DNA of 64,000 nt from Balanoglossus misakiensis (Eukaryota > Hemichordata). Positions 27,101 to 38,713 of this stretch are shown piece after piece. The stretch covers positions 8,060,001 to 8,124,000 of the forward strand of contig CM082582.2 of assembly GCA_040954595.2 (NCBI GenBank). Direction: 5' to 3'. The stretch's first letter is position 1. Each line of letters begins with the position of its first letter. The notes below the pieces were generated by a model, which ran no database searches, was not told the DNA's origin, and was given only the letters and a program-made list of their open reading frames with translations. The translations under genes and the position numbers were made by a program.

Positions 27101-30100
27101 AGACTTGTAGGACATGCACCCCATGTATATTGCTTGATGTAGTTACACATTAATCAGTGACAACTTGCGTGACACACACAAAAAAGAAACTTTTTGTACG
27201 ACAAGCGTTTCAGACTATCAAATGCTGCTCTATATGTCAGTATGAGTCAGCACTCGAGCCAATACCCTCAACATGGCTTTGAAATCTACATGTATATAGG
27301 GTATATGCATTTCCAGTGGTGGCACATGGGGGGAATCTGCCAGCCAGCATCTATGATTTGTGGCGGATGTTGCTAGGATGAAATAGAAACATGTGTCCTT
27401 TGCTGGGAGTGTGTGACATTCTGCGACGGCTAAAATGTTTGGTATGATAAACCGACTAACATTTTAGTGCCCATCAATAATACCAGTAGCCTGTTACTGA
27501 AAAAAGTTGTACCATCAGTTTGATTGATGAAACCTATTTCAGGAACTGGTTTTGGGGGTTGTTGGTGAGTGTCATTGTCCTGCAAAATTGTCATGAGTCC
27601 ACTGGTTTTAAATGGTATTCAGTAATCACTGGAAATCGGGGCAATATATTAAGAAGCTTATTTTTTCCTGTCTCCGGTGTGGCAATCGATCATGAGCTTA
27701 TCCAAAAATGGATATGTACACATGCGCTCCTAATTTCTGTAGTTTATGGCATTCGAGAGCACAATACATTTTTGTACTACTGTACCATATGATGCAAATG
27801 TGTGCTGTCTGACTCCCAGTGCATCCAGGATGTTCTGTACATGTGTGGTTTTGTCCAGGTGCTGCTTGCTTTTAACAAGTGCTCAGATCTACTTTTAGAC
27901 ATACACATATCTTTCTCATGATATTGGAACAGCTTCAGTTATTGCACACTTATGTTGTGACATGAAAATTAAAATTTTAGTGAAGTGGGACATAGCAATA
28001 AGTTGGGGACATACATAAAGTAGGGCAGTGTACTTTGGGCCCTAGCTGAATGAAACTTACTTTAGTTTGAACAGACAGCTTCAAGATTCCATATTGTGCC
28101 TGTCTTATTTCTGGCTCAACTCAGGCTTGAGAATTTTTTCCTAACCAGAGAAAACTAAAAGCATCTTGACATGATTCTTTGTTGCTTTCTTATTGTAGCC
28201 GAAGAAGAAGATGTTTTCCAGTGTGGGAAATGCAAGAAACAGTTCTCGAGTTTGCCGGCGTTCATGGCGCACAAGAGGGAGCGGTGCGTCCCCGTCTCCC
28301 ACGCCAACCAAGTGAGAACAAACGTGACCGCGGCTCCCAGTCCCAACAGCGCGTTCACGACGTCGGTGCAGCAGCAGCACCACGCCCTGACCCGGCAAGT
28401 GCCCACGTTCGCCGGGCCCGTGCCGCCGTCGCCGCTGTCGCACGTCAGTCAGAACATGAGCGTGCTCAGCGAGGAGATGCTCATGTCCACCTTCTCCGGC
28501 ATGGAGCAGGCGGGTCTGCCCATCCAGTCGTCGACCGCCTTCCAGAGCGCCCCCATACAGGCGGGACCGTTCCTGTCGCAGGCACCCCAGCAGCAGCAGC
28601 AGCAGCAGCGGACCAGTTCGGCGCCGGTCACCATCCAGGCCGTGCAGCACGCGGGTTTCACCACCGTCAACACGGCGGCGCTGACCAACACGGTGCAGGC
28701 CATCCCCACGCAGATCATCCAGGTGCAACACCAGACGCACCAAGTCGCCCAGATCGGGGTGGCGCCCATCGTACAGAAGCAGCCGAGCCCTCCCAAGCAG
28801 ACGACGACGCCGCTGCCCCAACCGCAGCAACAGCAGGTGCAGCAGCAGTCGCAGGCCCAGCCGTCCAACCGGCCGAACGTGAACGTCATCACGGACGTGC
28901 ACACGGCGGCCAAGAGGCGCCGCAACATCAACCAGGATCCCACGAAGAAGCTGGGCAAGCTCAAGTGCACCTACTGCGACAAAACCTTCAACAAGAACTT
29001 TGACCTGCAGCAGCACATCCGCAGCCACACAGGGGAGAAACCCTTCCAGTGCATTGTGTGCGGAAGAGCCTTTGCCCAGAAGTCGAATGTGAAGAAGCAC
29101 ATGCAGACGCACAAAGTTTGGCCTCGTGGCACAGGAAATACATTACCGAAACAGGTAGGTGTCATCACTGAGTGTTTCTGGAAAGTTTTGATATTTTATT
29201 CTAATGCTGTCCCATTCTGTTATCTTGTATAATCACATTTAGCAAGCACACTTTTTTTAATATCTGACATCTGAGGAGAAGACATTGCATTTGAAAAACA
29301 TGGCCTGTGCAAGGTCAGAATGTGAAACCAGATCATGCATTGCAAATCAGAAACATTCACGCATGATTACCATGAAGTGAATTTTCACATCATGGTGAAT
29401 TGTCGCTTCACCATCATCCCATCATAACACGAGGCCATGATAACCAACCGTAACAGAAGGTTGACAGTAGAAGCCTAGCATATAATACTTCATAATCACT
29501 TGGTAATTGGATAAGTGTGGGTTAATTGCATGACATGTTGTGGTGTATAGCGAAGAAAAATCTACATACTTATTTCTATACCGGTCTTTTTAAAAAATCA
29601 ATAACATCAAGAAAGCTGGATTGCCCCTGAGGGTTTGTATTATCTGGAGGTGTATTCCTCTAAAAGCCTTGCAAGTCTAGCTGTGTGTGTGGGTGTGAAT
29701 ATTGCAGTTCTGTGTATTTCAGTCACTCTGTGTGTCGATGCTTCCGTACACTTTGGCACGTCGGCTGATAGAAGTCTTCATTCTCTGACTGTATTTTCTC
29801 TGGAACATTATCACTAATAAGATGGTACAATTTATAAACGTGAAAGACTTTCTTAAGGCCACTCTTCCAAAATCCTGTTTTATTTTGAGGGAAAGTTATT
29901 TTTTATTTGTCATCAACAATGGCCCTAACCTAAACTCCAATCTTCTAACATCACTTGGGATGTTTATTTCAAGCAAGGAATAGTCCCCTGTTTAAGAGGA
30001 TTTGAGATAAAGGAGGCCCTGAGGAAGCCTTGCCGAATAAAAGCATTGGTACAATCAAATCAATATGTCTTGTATCAATGGCAGCTTTTCATTACGGGCA

Positions 30101-33100
30101 ATTCAGAAAATTGACAGATCTAATTGACATACATGTTTATGGGTCAGGGCTTGAAATTCATGATTATCCTGTGTCCACAGTCTACTAGTTCTTGTCTTGG
30201 GGTGACTATATTTTGTTGCTACCAGTAGACGGCCAGCTGGACTACCCCAAGTTCAGATAACATAGACATATGGCTTCAACACACAATATAGTCTTTGCTG
30301 AGAAACGTGAAGAAGACTGCTGCTGTTTAAATGGTCTCTCCACAAAAGTATCGGTCCACAAATATCTAATTTCTTGAAACCGAGTTATTTTTTTCCAGTT
30401 CAACTGGAACAGCATGCAGACAGAATCAAATTAGACAGCGCAGCCGTAATTGACATGGAAGAGTGCACATTCACTGGTCGGGCCACAGAAAGGCAACAGC
30501 ATAGCCTCTTTATTAACCTTTCAAGTGCAGAATTGAATGTATGGAACCAATGATACCTGATACGATTATATTTTATTGGCCCGCAGGCTACAAAACTCAA
30601 AGGTGCACTCCAATTTGGACTTACAGGATGTAATGCAGAGTCAATGTTGGGTATATTTATTCAGTTGCTTTTGGAAGTATGCAACTTTTTTGTGTCAGTA
30701 ATGAAAGTTACTCAAATTAGACTCCTTTGGTGTAAAATTTGAAGATGGCTCCTGTAGGATGGTGAATTGAATTCGAGTGGGCGTTTCTGACCAACTTGAT
30801 GGCCCTCTGCGGTCGTTCTCCTCATCCTGACCGAGACTTTAAAATGGCGTTACTAAACTGATTTCAAGGTCTGGATGGAGGCTGTAGTTGCTTGAGAAAT
30901 CACTGGGCAAGGTCGTGACTTTGATTCTGATTCTGACGGGACAGATTATCTGTCTCTTCTGCAGCATCTTCACGCTTAATTGCATGCCCAGTCGGCAGAA
31001 TTGTCCAGAACATCAAAATGATACTGACTGCCCGTCAGTGAAAATCAACAAAGGGCGATGCAGCAAAAGTAGTGGATTGTCATCCAATCCAGTGAACTTC
31101 CTGTGCCAATAATACGGCCTCCTCAAAATATGAAAGTTTCATCTCAACTGATGTATAATTATGTACATAATACTATAATAGAAATATATTTCTATTGAAA
31201 AAAATAGCCATTGATGAATCATCCGGTTGCCGATGCAGAATCACTCAAGTTCAATAAAATTTAATACACACGCATATATGATATTGAAAGTGAGATATCA
31301 ATATTTTTTGTATGGTATGTTGCATTTCGATGAGTGAAATTTGAATAGATGTCTGTCAACCTTTCTTCTGATGAGTGACTAAGTAGATTTTATCATTAGG
31401 CTTTGATAAAGCAGAGTAGCTTCCTTGTATCATCAGTTTCCATTCATCAGATTGTTCCCACAAAGGAGAAATTTAGATAGTGAAGTCGATTTTCATGTCT
31501 CACAAAACAAGGCAGTATGCGTTTGAGTCAGATACCAGGTCTTGTAGCCAGTTGAGTTGATTTGTTTCTCCAGTTCTTCAGATACCCACGGCGATCGGAA
31601 ACAGGCTTTCCAAATGATTCTTTTCTTGATTTTTTAGCACACAGCACTGTCGACTTCTGCATATCTTGACGATACAATGTCAAAGTCCCCGACAGATGCG
31701 AAAGAGGAGACCCAAGATTATGTTGCATTCGGAACGCAGTTTTATTGAAGAATTACTTACAAATTAGAGAACCACCTAACTAGAAAATATTTCTCTCACC
31801 ATGCGGGGTGATTTGGAGGAATTAAAAGGTTACAATTAAGGTCCGAAATAGATCTTTGAGAGTTGGTCAGCAGAATGATGAGAATTGAATCGGACATGTT
31901 TTGCGTGATGGAAGTTACAACTGATGTTATTTTCATTCCTGGTGGCATTTTGCGGTGTACATAATGCCATCCAGTAGGTGTGTGTGTGTGAATACTACTT
32001 AGAGATGTGTTTTTTTCAAAAGTAACAAAAGGATGTGGATTTCAGAACATGATTGATTTCATATCATGAGATTGGTCAGTAGCCTGTTTTTCAGAGGCTA
32101 TTTCCAGTTTTATTTTATATAGACTCTGAGATTGTGGGATTTGTGCAGCACACTACGGTAACTCTACTTCTAGATATTGGCATGAGAGTTACTATGTGCT
32201 GTACATGTATGTATGTTCGAATGAACGAGAAACAGCACAGTCTAAAGTAGGCAGAAGGATTGTTGACAAACTAACCTAGATACCGCGTCAATATTTGGCC
32301 GTAGGACACAGTTTGCGTGTTGCAGTACCGGTACTCGTTATATACCGAGACCGCTCAGGGAGATCCTCGGCAAAAGCCTTGACCCAGTGTCTGCCAATCA
32401 GAACACATCGCCAGAAAGCAAGACACTCCAGATTGTGGAACACTTTTCAGAAGGAAAAGGCACGCGTTGGCCCCAATAACGTTGTGTTGTTGTCCTCGAC
32501 ACGAATATCTGTATTTGGAGTGTGTCTTTCCCGTCACGTGTGATTTTATCATGAAGTACATGTAGCTCTATTGCCTGACTTCTGTTCTGCCATCAAAGTT
32601 TACGATCCAATATCAATTAAATAAAATCTTTTTCGACTCTGCCAACCTGTCCAACAGAATTTCCCAGGCCGGGGATAACTCCGCCAATGGCCCTCCCCAG
32701 AATTGGAATATACTGTAATGTGAGGCTAGCGGAAATAAAACGACATGGAAAAATGAGCCAGTTGGGATCATTAAAAAAGCTTTACATTTTTGCGTTGTGG
32801 GTCATTTGGTGTTCAAATGATGGCAAAACTGCCAGAAATGTTTCATAATGGGAAAGTTATTAAGCACTTGATCGTTTGCCCCGGAGTGAAAAGTATTTGA
32901 TAACCTCTGAGACTGATTTTTAATGAGAACTGCGGTCTGTCATAAAAGGTGTTGTTGCGTTAACTCCCTGCGCAGTTCGGGCGGATCTGCGTAGCGGTAT
33001 GGGGTTGCCGTGGGCGATACCGGGAGATAAAAAAGAGTTGTCAATAGCAATTTCTATCAGCGTCAGATTGCGAAACGTGTTATTGAAAAAAAGTTATGAA

Positions 33101-36100
33101 ACATTCTGATGAGATATGAAAGCTGGGTGAAATTGTTCCCCGAGTATTTCATTCATCTGTCGTGCTTCGATAGCATGATCTGTTTTTCATAACGTGATCT
33201 GTATTCGAAATAATTTTGTTTCATCAAAATCGTGTCGTGAATTATAATATGTTACCTCTGCTGAAGAACTTTCTGAAAACTTTCAACAAAATGTTGCTTT
33301 TTATGATAACTGTCATCCCTATGAAACAGATGGTTAAAGAGTCACCAATATGTTTGTATTTGCCCAATGAACGTGACCTTGGTGTGTTCTCCTGAGCTGA
33401 TGAGTTGTCACACACGCGTGCCATTATAAATTCTGACCAAGTCAGGTTGAAGGCAGCATTTTGTGTGTGTTTTGCAGCAAAGCTCAATTAAATTTTTGCA
33501 CAGGGCCAGCGTAGTTTACAGTGCAATTAAACCATTGCCTGGCTGATTACTAGTACATTGGATTTTCAGCCTCTGGGCCAGTCATCTTAAAAAAAAGTGT
33601 ATGGCTTTACCACAGTCACGCCCCTTCGAATGACTTTCAGTCGTCAAACATTTCTCCCCAAAGCAATATCAATATATATATGACAGTGTGATTTGCAAGA
33701 AAATGCCTGCTCCTTCTAGTACAAAACAGGAGGGCAAAAGCACAATGCTTGAATAGATGAAGTTCAATGGTGCATATTCTCTTCATGTGTCAAATCTCAA
33801 GTTCATCGTCAAGTATATGTGCCGTATACCATTGATTGCCAGGTGCAGAGATCCCTGGCTTCAATTGCCAAAACGGGGAAATCGATAATTGACGAGCCGT
33901 TATACAGTTGCCACTGCTTAAATGCTGACAATAAAAACTCTTTATCGCCAGACCTTCAAAGTGGTGGTGCAGTCGTCTGGGGAGATATCAATCTGGAAAA
34001 AAAAATTCCGGCCGTTTGTTGAATGCCTTGGAGTGCCACATGGTGGTCGGATGAAATGATGCGGATCCAATGCACTTTCCGGTTCTATCAGAATTTGGGG
34101 GACAGAAACTTTTCAAGACAGTGCTCGGTTAAATTTTATTGCGTGTCATTGATGTCGATCTTTAACAAGTTTGCTGTTTATAAAACGTTGTCAGCATCAC
34201 CAAATTTGCGTTCAGCGTGACGTTAAACTGCAAAGTACTGGTGCAGATTGGAGATTTCCAAGTCAACATGCATCAATTTCTGTATTCATACTCATTCGAG
34301 ATTTAACAAGGAATTTAACCTGTGTCCAGTAATAGTGAAATTCTGATTGCTGCTTGATAAAAAAAAGATTGCTCCATGAGTTTTGATTATCGCTCGCTTA
34401 CACACAATGCAAAGGTACAGCAACTAATGCGATAGGATTTTTGTGTGTGATTAAGTTTTGAACAAGGAATGGAACTTCGAAAGATTTGGTTTTCTGTGCA
34501 GAAGGCCAATAAATCCAAAGGGAAAAGTAAAACTAATCAATTTTACAGAGGAAAATTTCTCTGGAATTCAATTCTGTCATTGTTGATTCCTCCTTTAACC
34601 TTTCATAAGTGTATTCACAAAGTTTGGTTGAAAGTGGTGATGTAAGTTAGTTTGATGTCGTATTTTAGGTGTTCAATGCATACTGCTTACTGTAAAAAAC
34701 ATTTGAAACCTAAATACTGCGGCACATGTAAACTCACAGAGCATGGAAATAATTTCTGATTCATTTTAATGCATTGTCGCGGACAGAAGTGACAGTTTAT
34801 CAGCCTTGTGAGGCTATACATGTAACTTGCCGCTGTTGTTAGCTGGCCAGTGTGTGTATACTGTCACCCAGGTGCCCCACCTCAGCTCACCATTGTCGTG
34901 TAGTATCAGTGATACTAATAATTCAATTCTCTCTACTATTTGCTGTTCCTAATCCAGGCATCGGGAAAATCCCAAGGATCAGATGAGGTTGAGTCAGCTG
35001 GAAGCGTAGAGTCGGAAGAAAAAAAGGATACCGTTGCTAGCGAAGAAAAAGGTATGTGATAAGATCAGCTTTGCTCTGCCTGGTATATGCAGTGGGAGAT
35101 TGGATTGACAAGCGTTCAAGCTCCCTGGATTGTTCTGGAAGCTGGGTGGCTCTCCGGGATTAAACTCACAACAAGAGGAAAAGAGTGCGTGTATGCGGAA
35201 TCATGATTTCTAAGAAACAGGGATTCCTGGAAAGAGAGAGTGCGTGTGTCAGTCAAACAGAATTTCTAGGACGTTTGTGTCAGTTTGAGACTTAAAATTC
35301 CTTTCAGTTGACATTGCTTTTGGGGGGGGGGGGGGGCTGGATAATTAAAACCTGCACACTACAAAACGCAAGTTTGAAGAGGGGTCTTACAGCATATATC
35401 TACATGTGAAGTTGCACCCAATGTTGCCATGTGTGGAAAGCATTGTTGCCACTTGATGGCGCTCTTCAGACTTCAGCAGTAACATACACAAGACACGCTT
35501 CTCTGTTGTGTACACATTGCTCTCAAGTTTGAGTCTGCAAATTATACACCAAGTTTATTCACAGCTGTCACGGTTTCAAATTCCACTGCTTGTTTTATAA
35601 TGGAAACATAGGAATCAATATTTGAGTTTGCTTTCTGGCAGCTGTTTACAGCACCGTGAAAGCTATGTGTGGTCCAGCGTGTTAAATGTACTCAGTCACA
35701 TACGCAGAAAAGGGTCAAGTTTAATATCTCCTATAAACACATATGGCAGTGTTATCTGTCGGAAATGAAATCTCAGGTCGATATCAAGATATAACACCAT
35801 GAGTGCCACTTATTGCAATACAGCTGTTATAAAGACTGGCTGGCAGTCCTTTGCTTCAGATTTTGAATGTCCTGGGCCATTACTTAGACTTGGTGAAATC
35901 AATTTCTGTCCAAATTTACAACAGGAGGGCCAACAGTGGTTTTCCCCCTCTTTTACAAGGCAATAGTCCAGCAGTGTCTTGGTAAATTAGTTTCCTTTTG
36001 AAAATCGCATTTCATGAAGGCGAGTTTACTTCAATCTGAAAGAAAAAGATGGTGCGATTGTTTGTCTAAATAGTCTAACGTGTTGGTGTTTGATGTTCAA

Positions 36101-38479
36101 CAGATGCAGATGAGAAAGACGAAGAAGAGAATGTTGTAGTGGATAACTCTTATCTCTGCCAGTACTGTCCGGCCAATTTCAAGACCTACTTCCAGCTGAA
36201 AACACACATGGTCATTCATAAAAACGAACAGGTAGGGTCAACGTCTTTCTACTCATGCCCACATAAGGGCATTTGATTTCAACTTCCTTGCAAAGTGGTC
36301 TTTTAATACTCACTGTGAAGATTGGGGTGTGTATTACTATTAGCAACAGTGTGTCAGGGCTTCACCCATTTTTTTCTAGCCGTGTACATCACTCCAGACG
36401 TTTCCTTCCCTCTAACTCAGCAATAATGTAACTGTGGTCAGTCACACTGACAGTTCTCATAGCACCATTGTGTTCAAATCAAAACCAGATTACGTGTACC
36501 TCCAATTTAACCATGTCAAATTATCCTGTCTAATGGCACTCTCGCAGACATTTCCGCAGATTAGACATAAATTTCACAAAAGCTATTGATCGAAAATCAT
36601 GCAGTTCTGACACATGACACCACTGACGTGCCCATCAATGTTTAAAACCTATTTTAATGATGTGTCGGATCGTATTTCACGTTTTTTAAGAATCTTATTT
36701 CTAATTGTGTTGTTCCCGCTAGGTTTACAAGTGCATCCTGAAGACGTGCGGACTGGTCTTCAAAGATCTTGACAGTTTCTTGGAGCACACGAAATGTCAC
36801 GAGAACGACATGACGTACCGTTGCCACCTGTGCAACAAACATTTCCCGTCTCTCTACGAGTTGGGCGTTCATCAGTATTCGCACAGTCTGTATCCGAATC
36901 AAGGCCCTAAACCTGGCCCGAGGTGAGTCAATAAAGTTGTTTGAAATCGTGGAAACATTGCAGCTGAGGTAAATTCGTATGGTTGCAGTTGAATATCAGG
37001 TGTCTGATTTCTAATGTAGATTTATGGATTTGAATTTAATACTGGGTGGAATTATTAGTGTTCTGTCACTGATGTATCAATGGTCAGAAGAGGAATGATT
37101 TTGCGCAAACAACACCATGATTTCTGTTAGTGAAAAACTTGTGTCCGAACTGTTCTCGACAGATACTTCCAGAGCTTTGATCATTTGCAGAACATTCTAC
37201 TGAGATGACACGTTTACTTATTATTTCTTTCTTCTTGCCCAGGTATTTCCGTTGCAACAAGTGCATGAATAAGTATGCCACCCCCGAAGCGCTGGACCAC
37301 CACCTGGCCACGTCGAACCACTCCTACCCGTGCCCGCACTGCGACAAGACGTTCCCTTGCGAGCGCTACCTGCGGAGACACTTGCCCGTGCACGGCACCA
37401 TGGGGGAGCACGTGTGCAGCCACTGCGAGAAGCGCTTCAAGACGGAGCACTACCTCAAGATGCACATGCTGATCCATACGGGCGTGAAACCCTTCAAGTG
37501 CACGCAGTGCGAGGCGGCGTTCAACCGCAAGGACAAGCTGAAGCGCCACATGCTGATCCACGACCCCGTGAAGAAGTTCAAGTGCCCGTTCCGCACGCAC
37601 ACCGGCTGCACCAAGGAGTTCAACCGGCCGGACAAGCTCAAGGCGCACATCATCGCGCACAGCGGCATCAAGCCCTTCAAGTGCCAGTACTGCAACAAGA
37701 GCTTCAGCCGCAAGCCGCACATGCTGGAGCACGAGCGCATGCACACGGACAACTACAGCATCCGCTGCGACAAGTGCAAGAAGGGATTCGCCCGGGAGAA
37801 GTACCTCAAGGAGCACAAGTGCCGGCCCAAGCTGCGGGCGGGCCGGGAACTCAACAAGCTGAAGGACGCGGAGGTGGAGGAAGAGGAGGAGGGGGTGGAG
37901 CAGGCGCCGGTGGTCCACACGCGTACGAGGACGCTCCCCAAGCGGCGAACCGCCAAGATGAAAGTGAGCGAGAAGATCCAGGCCAGCAAGAGGGTCATAC
38001 GGAAGAGGGGGCGGCCGCCGCGAAAGGTCACCAAGGTGACCGCCGTTGTCAACGAGGCGGAAGAGCCCAGTCACTCGAGCACGGACGACATACAGAAAGA
38101 CTTGGAGCTGATCAAGGCGCAGATGAACCAGAACAAAAACGCCAGCGACGAGAGCGGCGGCGGCATGCTGGCGGCCAGCGGACTGCACACGGACGTCGAC
38201 ATGTCGGCGCAGGGCGGAATCTCCGCGGCGACGGTCGCCGTGGACAACGACGACCCGCTGACCACCGCCACCCTGCAGCACCTGGGAGGCGACAGCACCA
38301 CAGTATTCATCCACCACATAGACTCCGCGGACCGACTGGTGCCCGCCACGTCACAGGCCTCCACCCCGATATCTGAAGCCGCGCCGGGCGAGACGGCCAC
38401 GTCCCTGCTGGAAGGTACGTCCATAGCAGAGAGCACAGACGAAGAAATGTACCTAGGAGCAAGTGAAGCACTATCGTGA
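24118..38479 (+). CDS. ZNF341: ZNF341 orthologue, multi-C2H2 zinc-finger transcription factor (7 coding exons)
   Basis: Nuclear DNA-binding protein; human ZNF341 activates the STAT3 and STAT1 promoters. Coding exons are 24118-24151, 26530-26613, 28199-29154, 34958-35051, 36104-36231, 36723-36922 and 37243-38479. All have GT-AG borders and matching phases, summing to 2733 nt (910 residues plus stop). The N-terminus MAQGLFDAL and [15 protein letters not shown] match human ZNF341 ([24 protein letters not shown]). Thirteen finger-like units follow: one at about residues 48-68, a pair at 296-344 ending HKVWP as in human, one at 408-428, two at 436-486 and seven from 503 to about 691. A Q-rich linker, an acidic hinge and an AT-hook-like KRGRPPRK (753-760) are present, then a Ser/Thr/Gly-rich acidic tail. 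The start has an A at -3. Full-length structure makes orthology very likely; target genes in this organism are unknown. Confidence 0.95.
24152..26529 (+). other. ZNF341 intron 1
   Basis: AT-rich apart from a GC-richer patch at about 24700-25120 that has short open frames on both strands but no domain. No additional exon is supported; an alternative first exon or enhancer in that patch cannot be excluded. Confidence 0.75.
25717..25810 (+). mobile_element. MITE-like element with TTAA-associated termini (complete copy)
   Basis: Left end CCCTTTCACCCCTATTTCCT and right end GAATGGGTTAA give imperfect inverted termini over about 90 bp. The left end matches the partial copy at 59769; the reverse complement of the right end (ATGGTTTGGTCCAAC) matches the copy at 46449 (ATGGTTCAGTCCAAC). 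No coding capacity. Lies in ZNF341 intron 1. Confidence 0.5.
26530..26613 (+). CDS. ZNF341: ZNF341 coding exon 2
   Basis: 84 nt, phase 1 on both sides. Encodes the conserved [15 protein letters not shown] segment. Flanked by acceptor TTTCAG and donor GTAAGT. Confidence 0.93.
26614..28198 (+). other. ZNF341 intron 2
   Basis: AT-rich non-coding sequence. It contains an 18-bp perfect palindrome GTCCCTTTTAAAAGGGAC at 26946-26963 and one POU octamer at 27792-27799. Confidence 0.8.
28199..29154 (+). CDS. ZNF341: ZNF341 coding exon 3 (fingers 1-3, Q-rich linker)
   Basis: 956 nt. Starts [16 protein letters not shown] (human: [15 protein letters not shown]) and ends with two fingers joined by a TGEKP linker, then HKVWP. 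Between them is a low-complexity Pro/Gln/Thr linker with a pure seven-unit CAG run from 28588. GC content is far above the flanking introns. Ends in phase 0 at GTAGGT. Confidence 0.96.
29155..34957 (+). other. ZNF341 intron 3 (5.8 kb)
   Basis: Long AT-rich intron. Short open frames are scattered on both strands, none with recognisable motifs. No nested gene or transposon protein is seen. Confidence 0.8.
34958..35051 (+). CDS. ZNF341: ZNF341 coding exon 4 (acidic hinge)
   Basis: 94 nt encoding a Ser/Glu/Lys-rich segment ([15 protein letters not shown] and on). Phase 0 in, phase 1 out, donor GTATGT. Supported mainly by frame continuity with exons 3 and 5 and by the acidic linker at the same place in human ZNF341. 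Confidence 0.85.
35052..36103 (+). other. ZNF341 intron 4
   Basis: Non-coding; contains a G15 homopolymer at 35322-35336. Nothing else recognised. Confidence 0.8.
36104..36231 (+). CDS. ZNF341: ZNF341 coding exon 5 (finger 4)
   Basis: 128 nt. Encodes [20 protein letters not shown] and the HMVIHKNEQ end (human: [20 protein letters not shown]). Ends in phase 0. Confidence 0.95.
36232..36722 (+). other. ZNF341 intron 5
   Basis: AT-rich, about 490 bp; nothing recognised. Confidence 0.8.
36723..36922 (+). CDS. ZNF341: ZNF341 coding exon 6 (fingers 5-6)
   Basis: 200 nt. Encodes [20 protein letters not shown] and the [20 protein letters not shown] finger, both highly similar to human ZNF341. Phase 0 in, phase 2 out. 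Confidence 0.95.
36923..37242 (+). other. ZNF341 intron 6
   Basis: 320 bp of AT-rich sequence ending in a pyrimidine-rich acceptor TTGCCCAG; nothing else recognised. Confidence 0.8.
37243..38479 (+). CDS. ZNF341: ZNF341 terminal coding exon 7 (fingers 7-13, AT-hook, tail)
   Basis: 1237 nt, strongly GC-biased. Encodes seven consecutive finger-like units, including [20 protein letters not shown] with the enlarged Cys spacing also seen in human. An AT-hook-like KRGRPPRK is encoded at 38003-38026, followed by a Ser/Thr/acidic tail ending in EALS. Stop TGA. Confidence 0.95.
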
Positions 38480-38707
38480 AATCACCATGTGGGAATAAAG
38501 ACCGTCAAAGTTTTCTCAATATACAGTAAATAGTTGAACTTTAAGAACCTACTGGCTGATATTTGAACAAACAAAATGGCTATTTTCTTCAACTTTGAAT
38601 TCATACACGGTTTCACTGGTATGTGCCCCACCCAAAGTCTGATAAAATTTTAATCTCCCTTGTGAGATATGTGCATATTTATAAATCTTTATTTTGTACA
38701 TTTTTGA

Positions 38708-38713
38708 AATAAA
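38708..38713 (+). terminator. Poly(A) signal AATAAA for ZNF341
   Basis: Canonical hexamer about 230 bp after the ZNF341 stop, followed by GT-rich sequence. Confidence 0.65.

Noticed and set aside
28141-29112. Long minus-strand open frame (323 codons)
   Set aside because: It is the antisense shadow of ZNF341 exon 3; the GC-rich coding bias suppresses stops in other frames and the product is low-complexity.
37214-38317. Minus-strand open frame of 367 codons, and another + frame across 37330-38376
   Set aside because: Shadows of the GC-rich ZNF341 terminal exon; only the frame ending at 38479 carries C2H2 motifs and joins exon 6 in phase.
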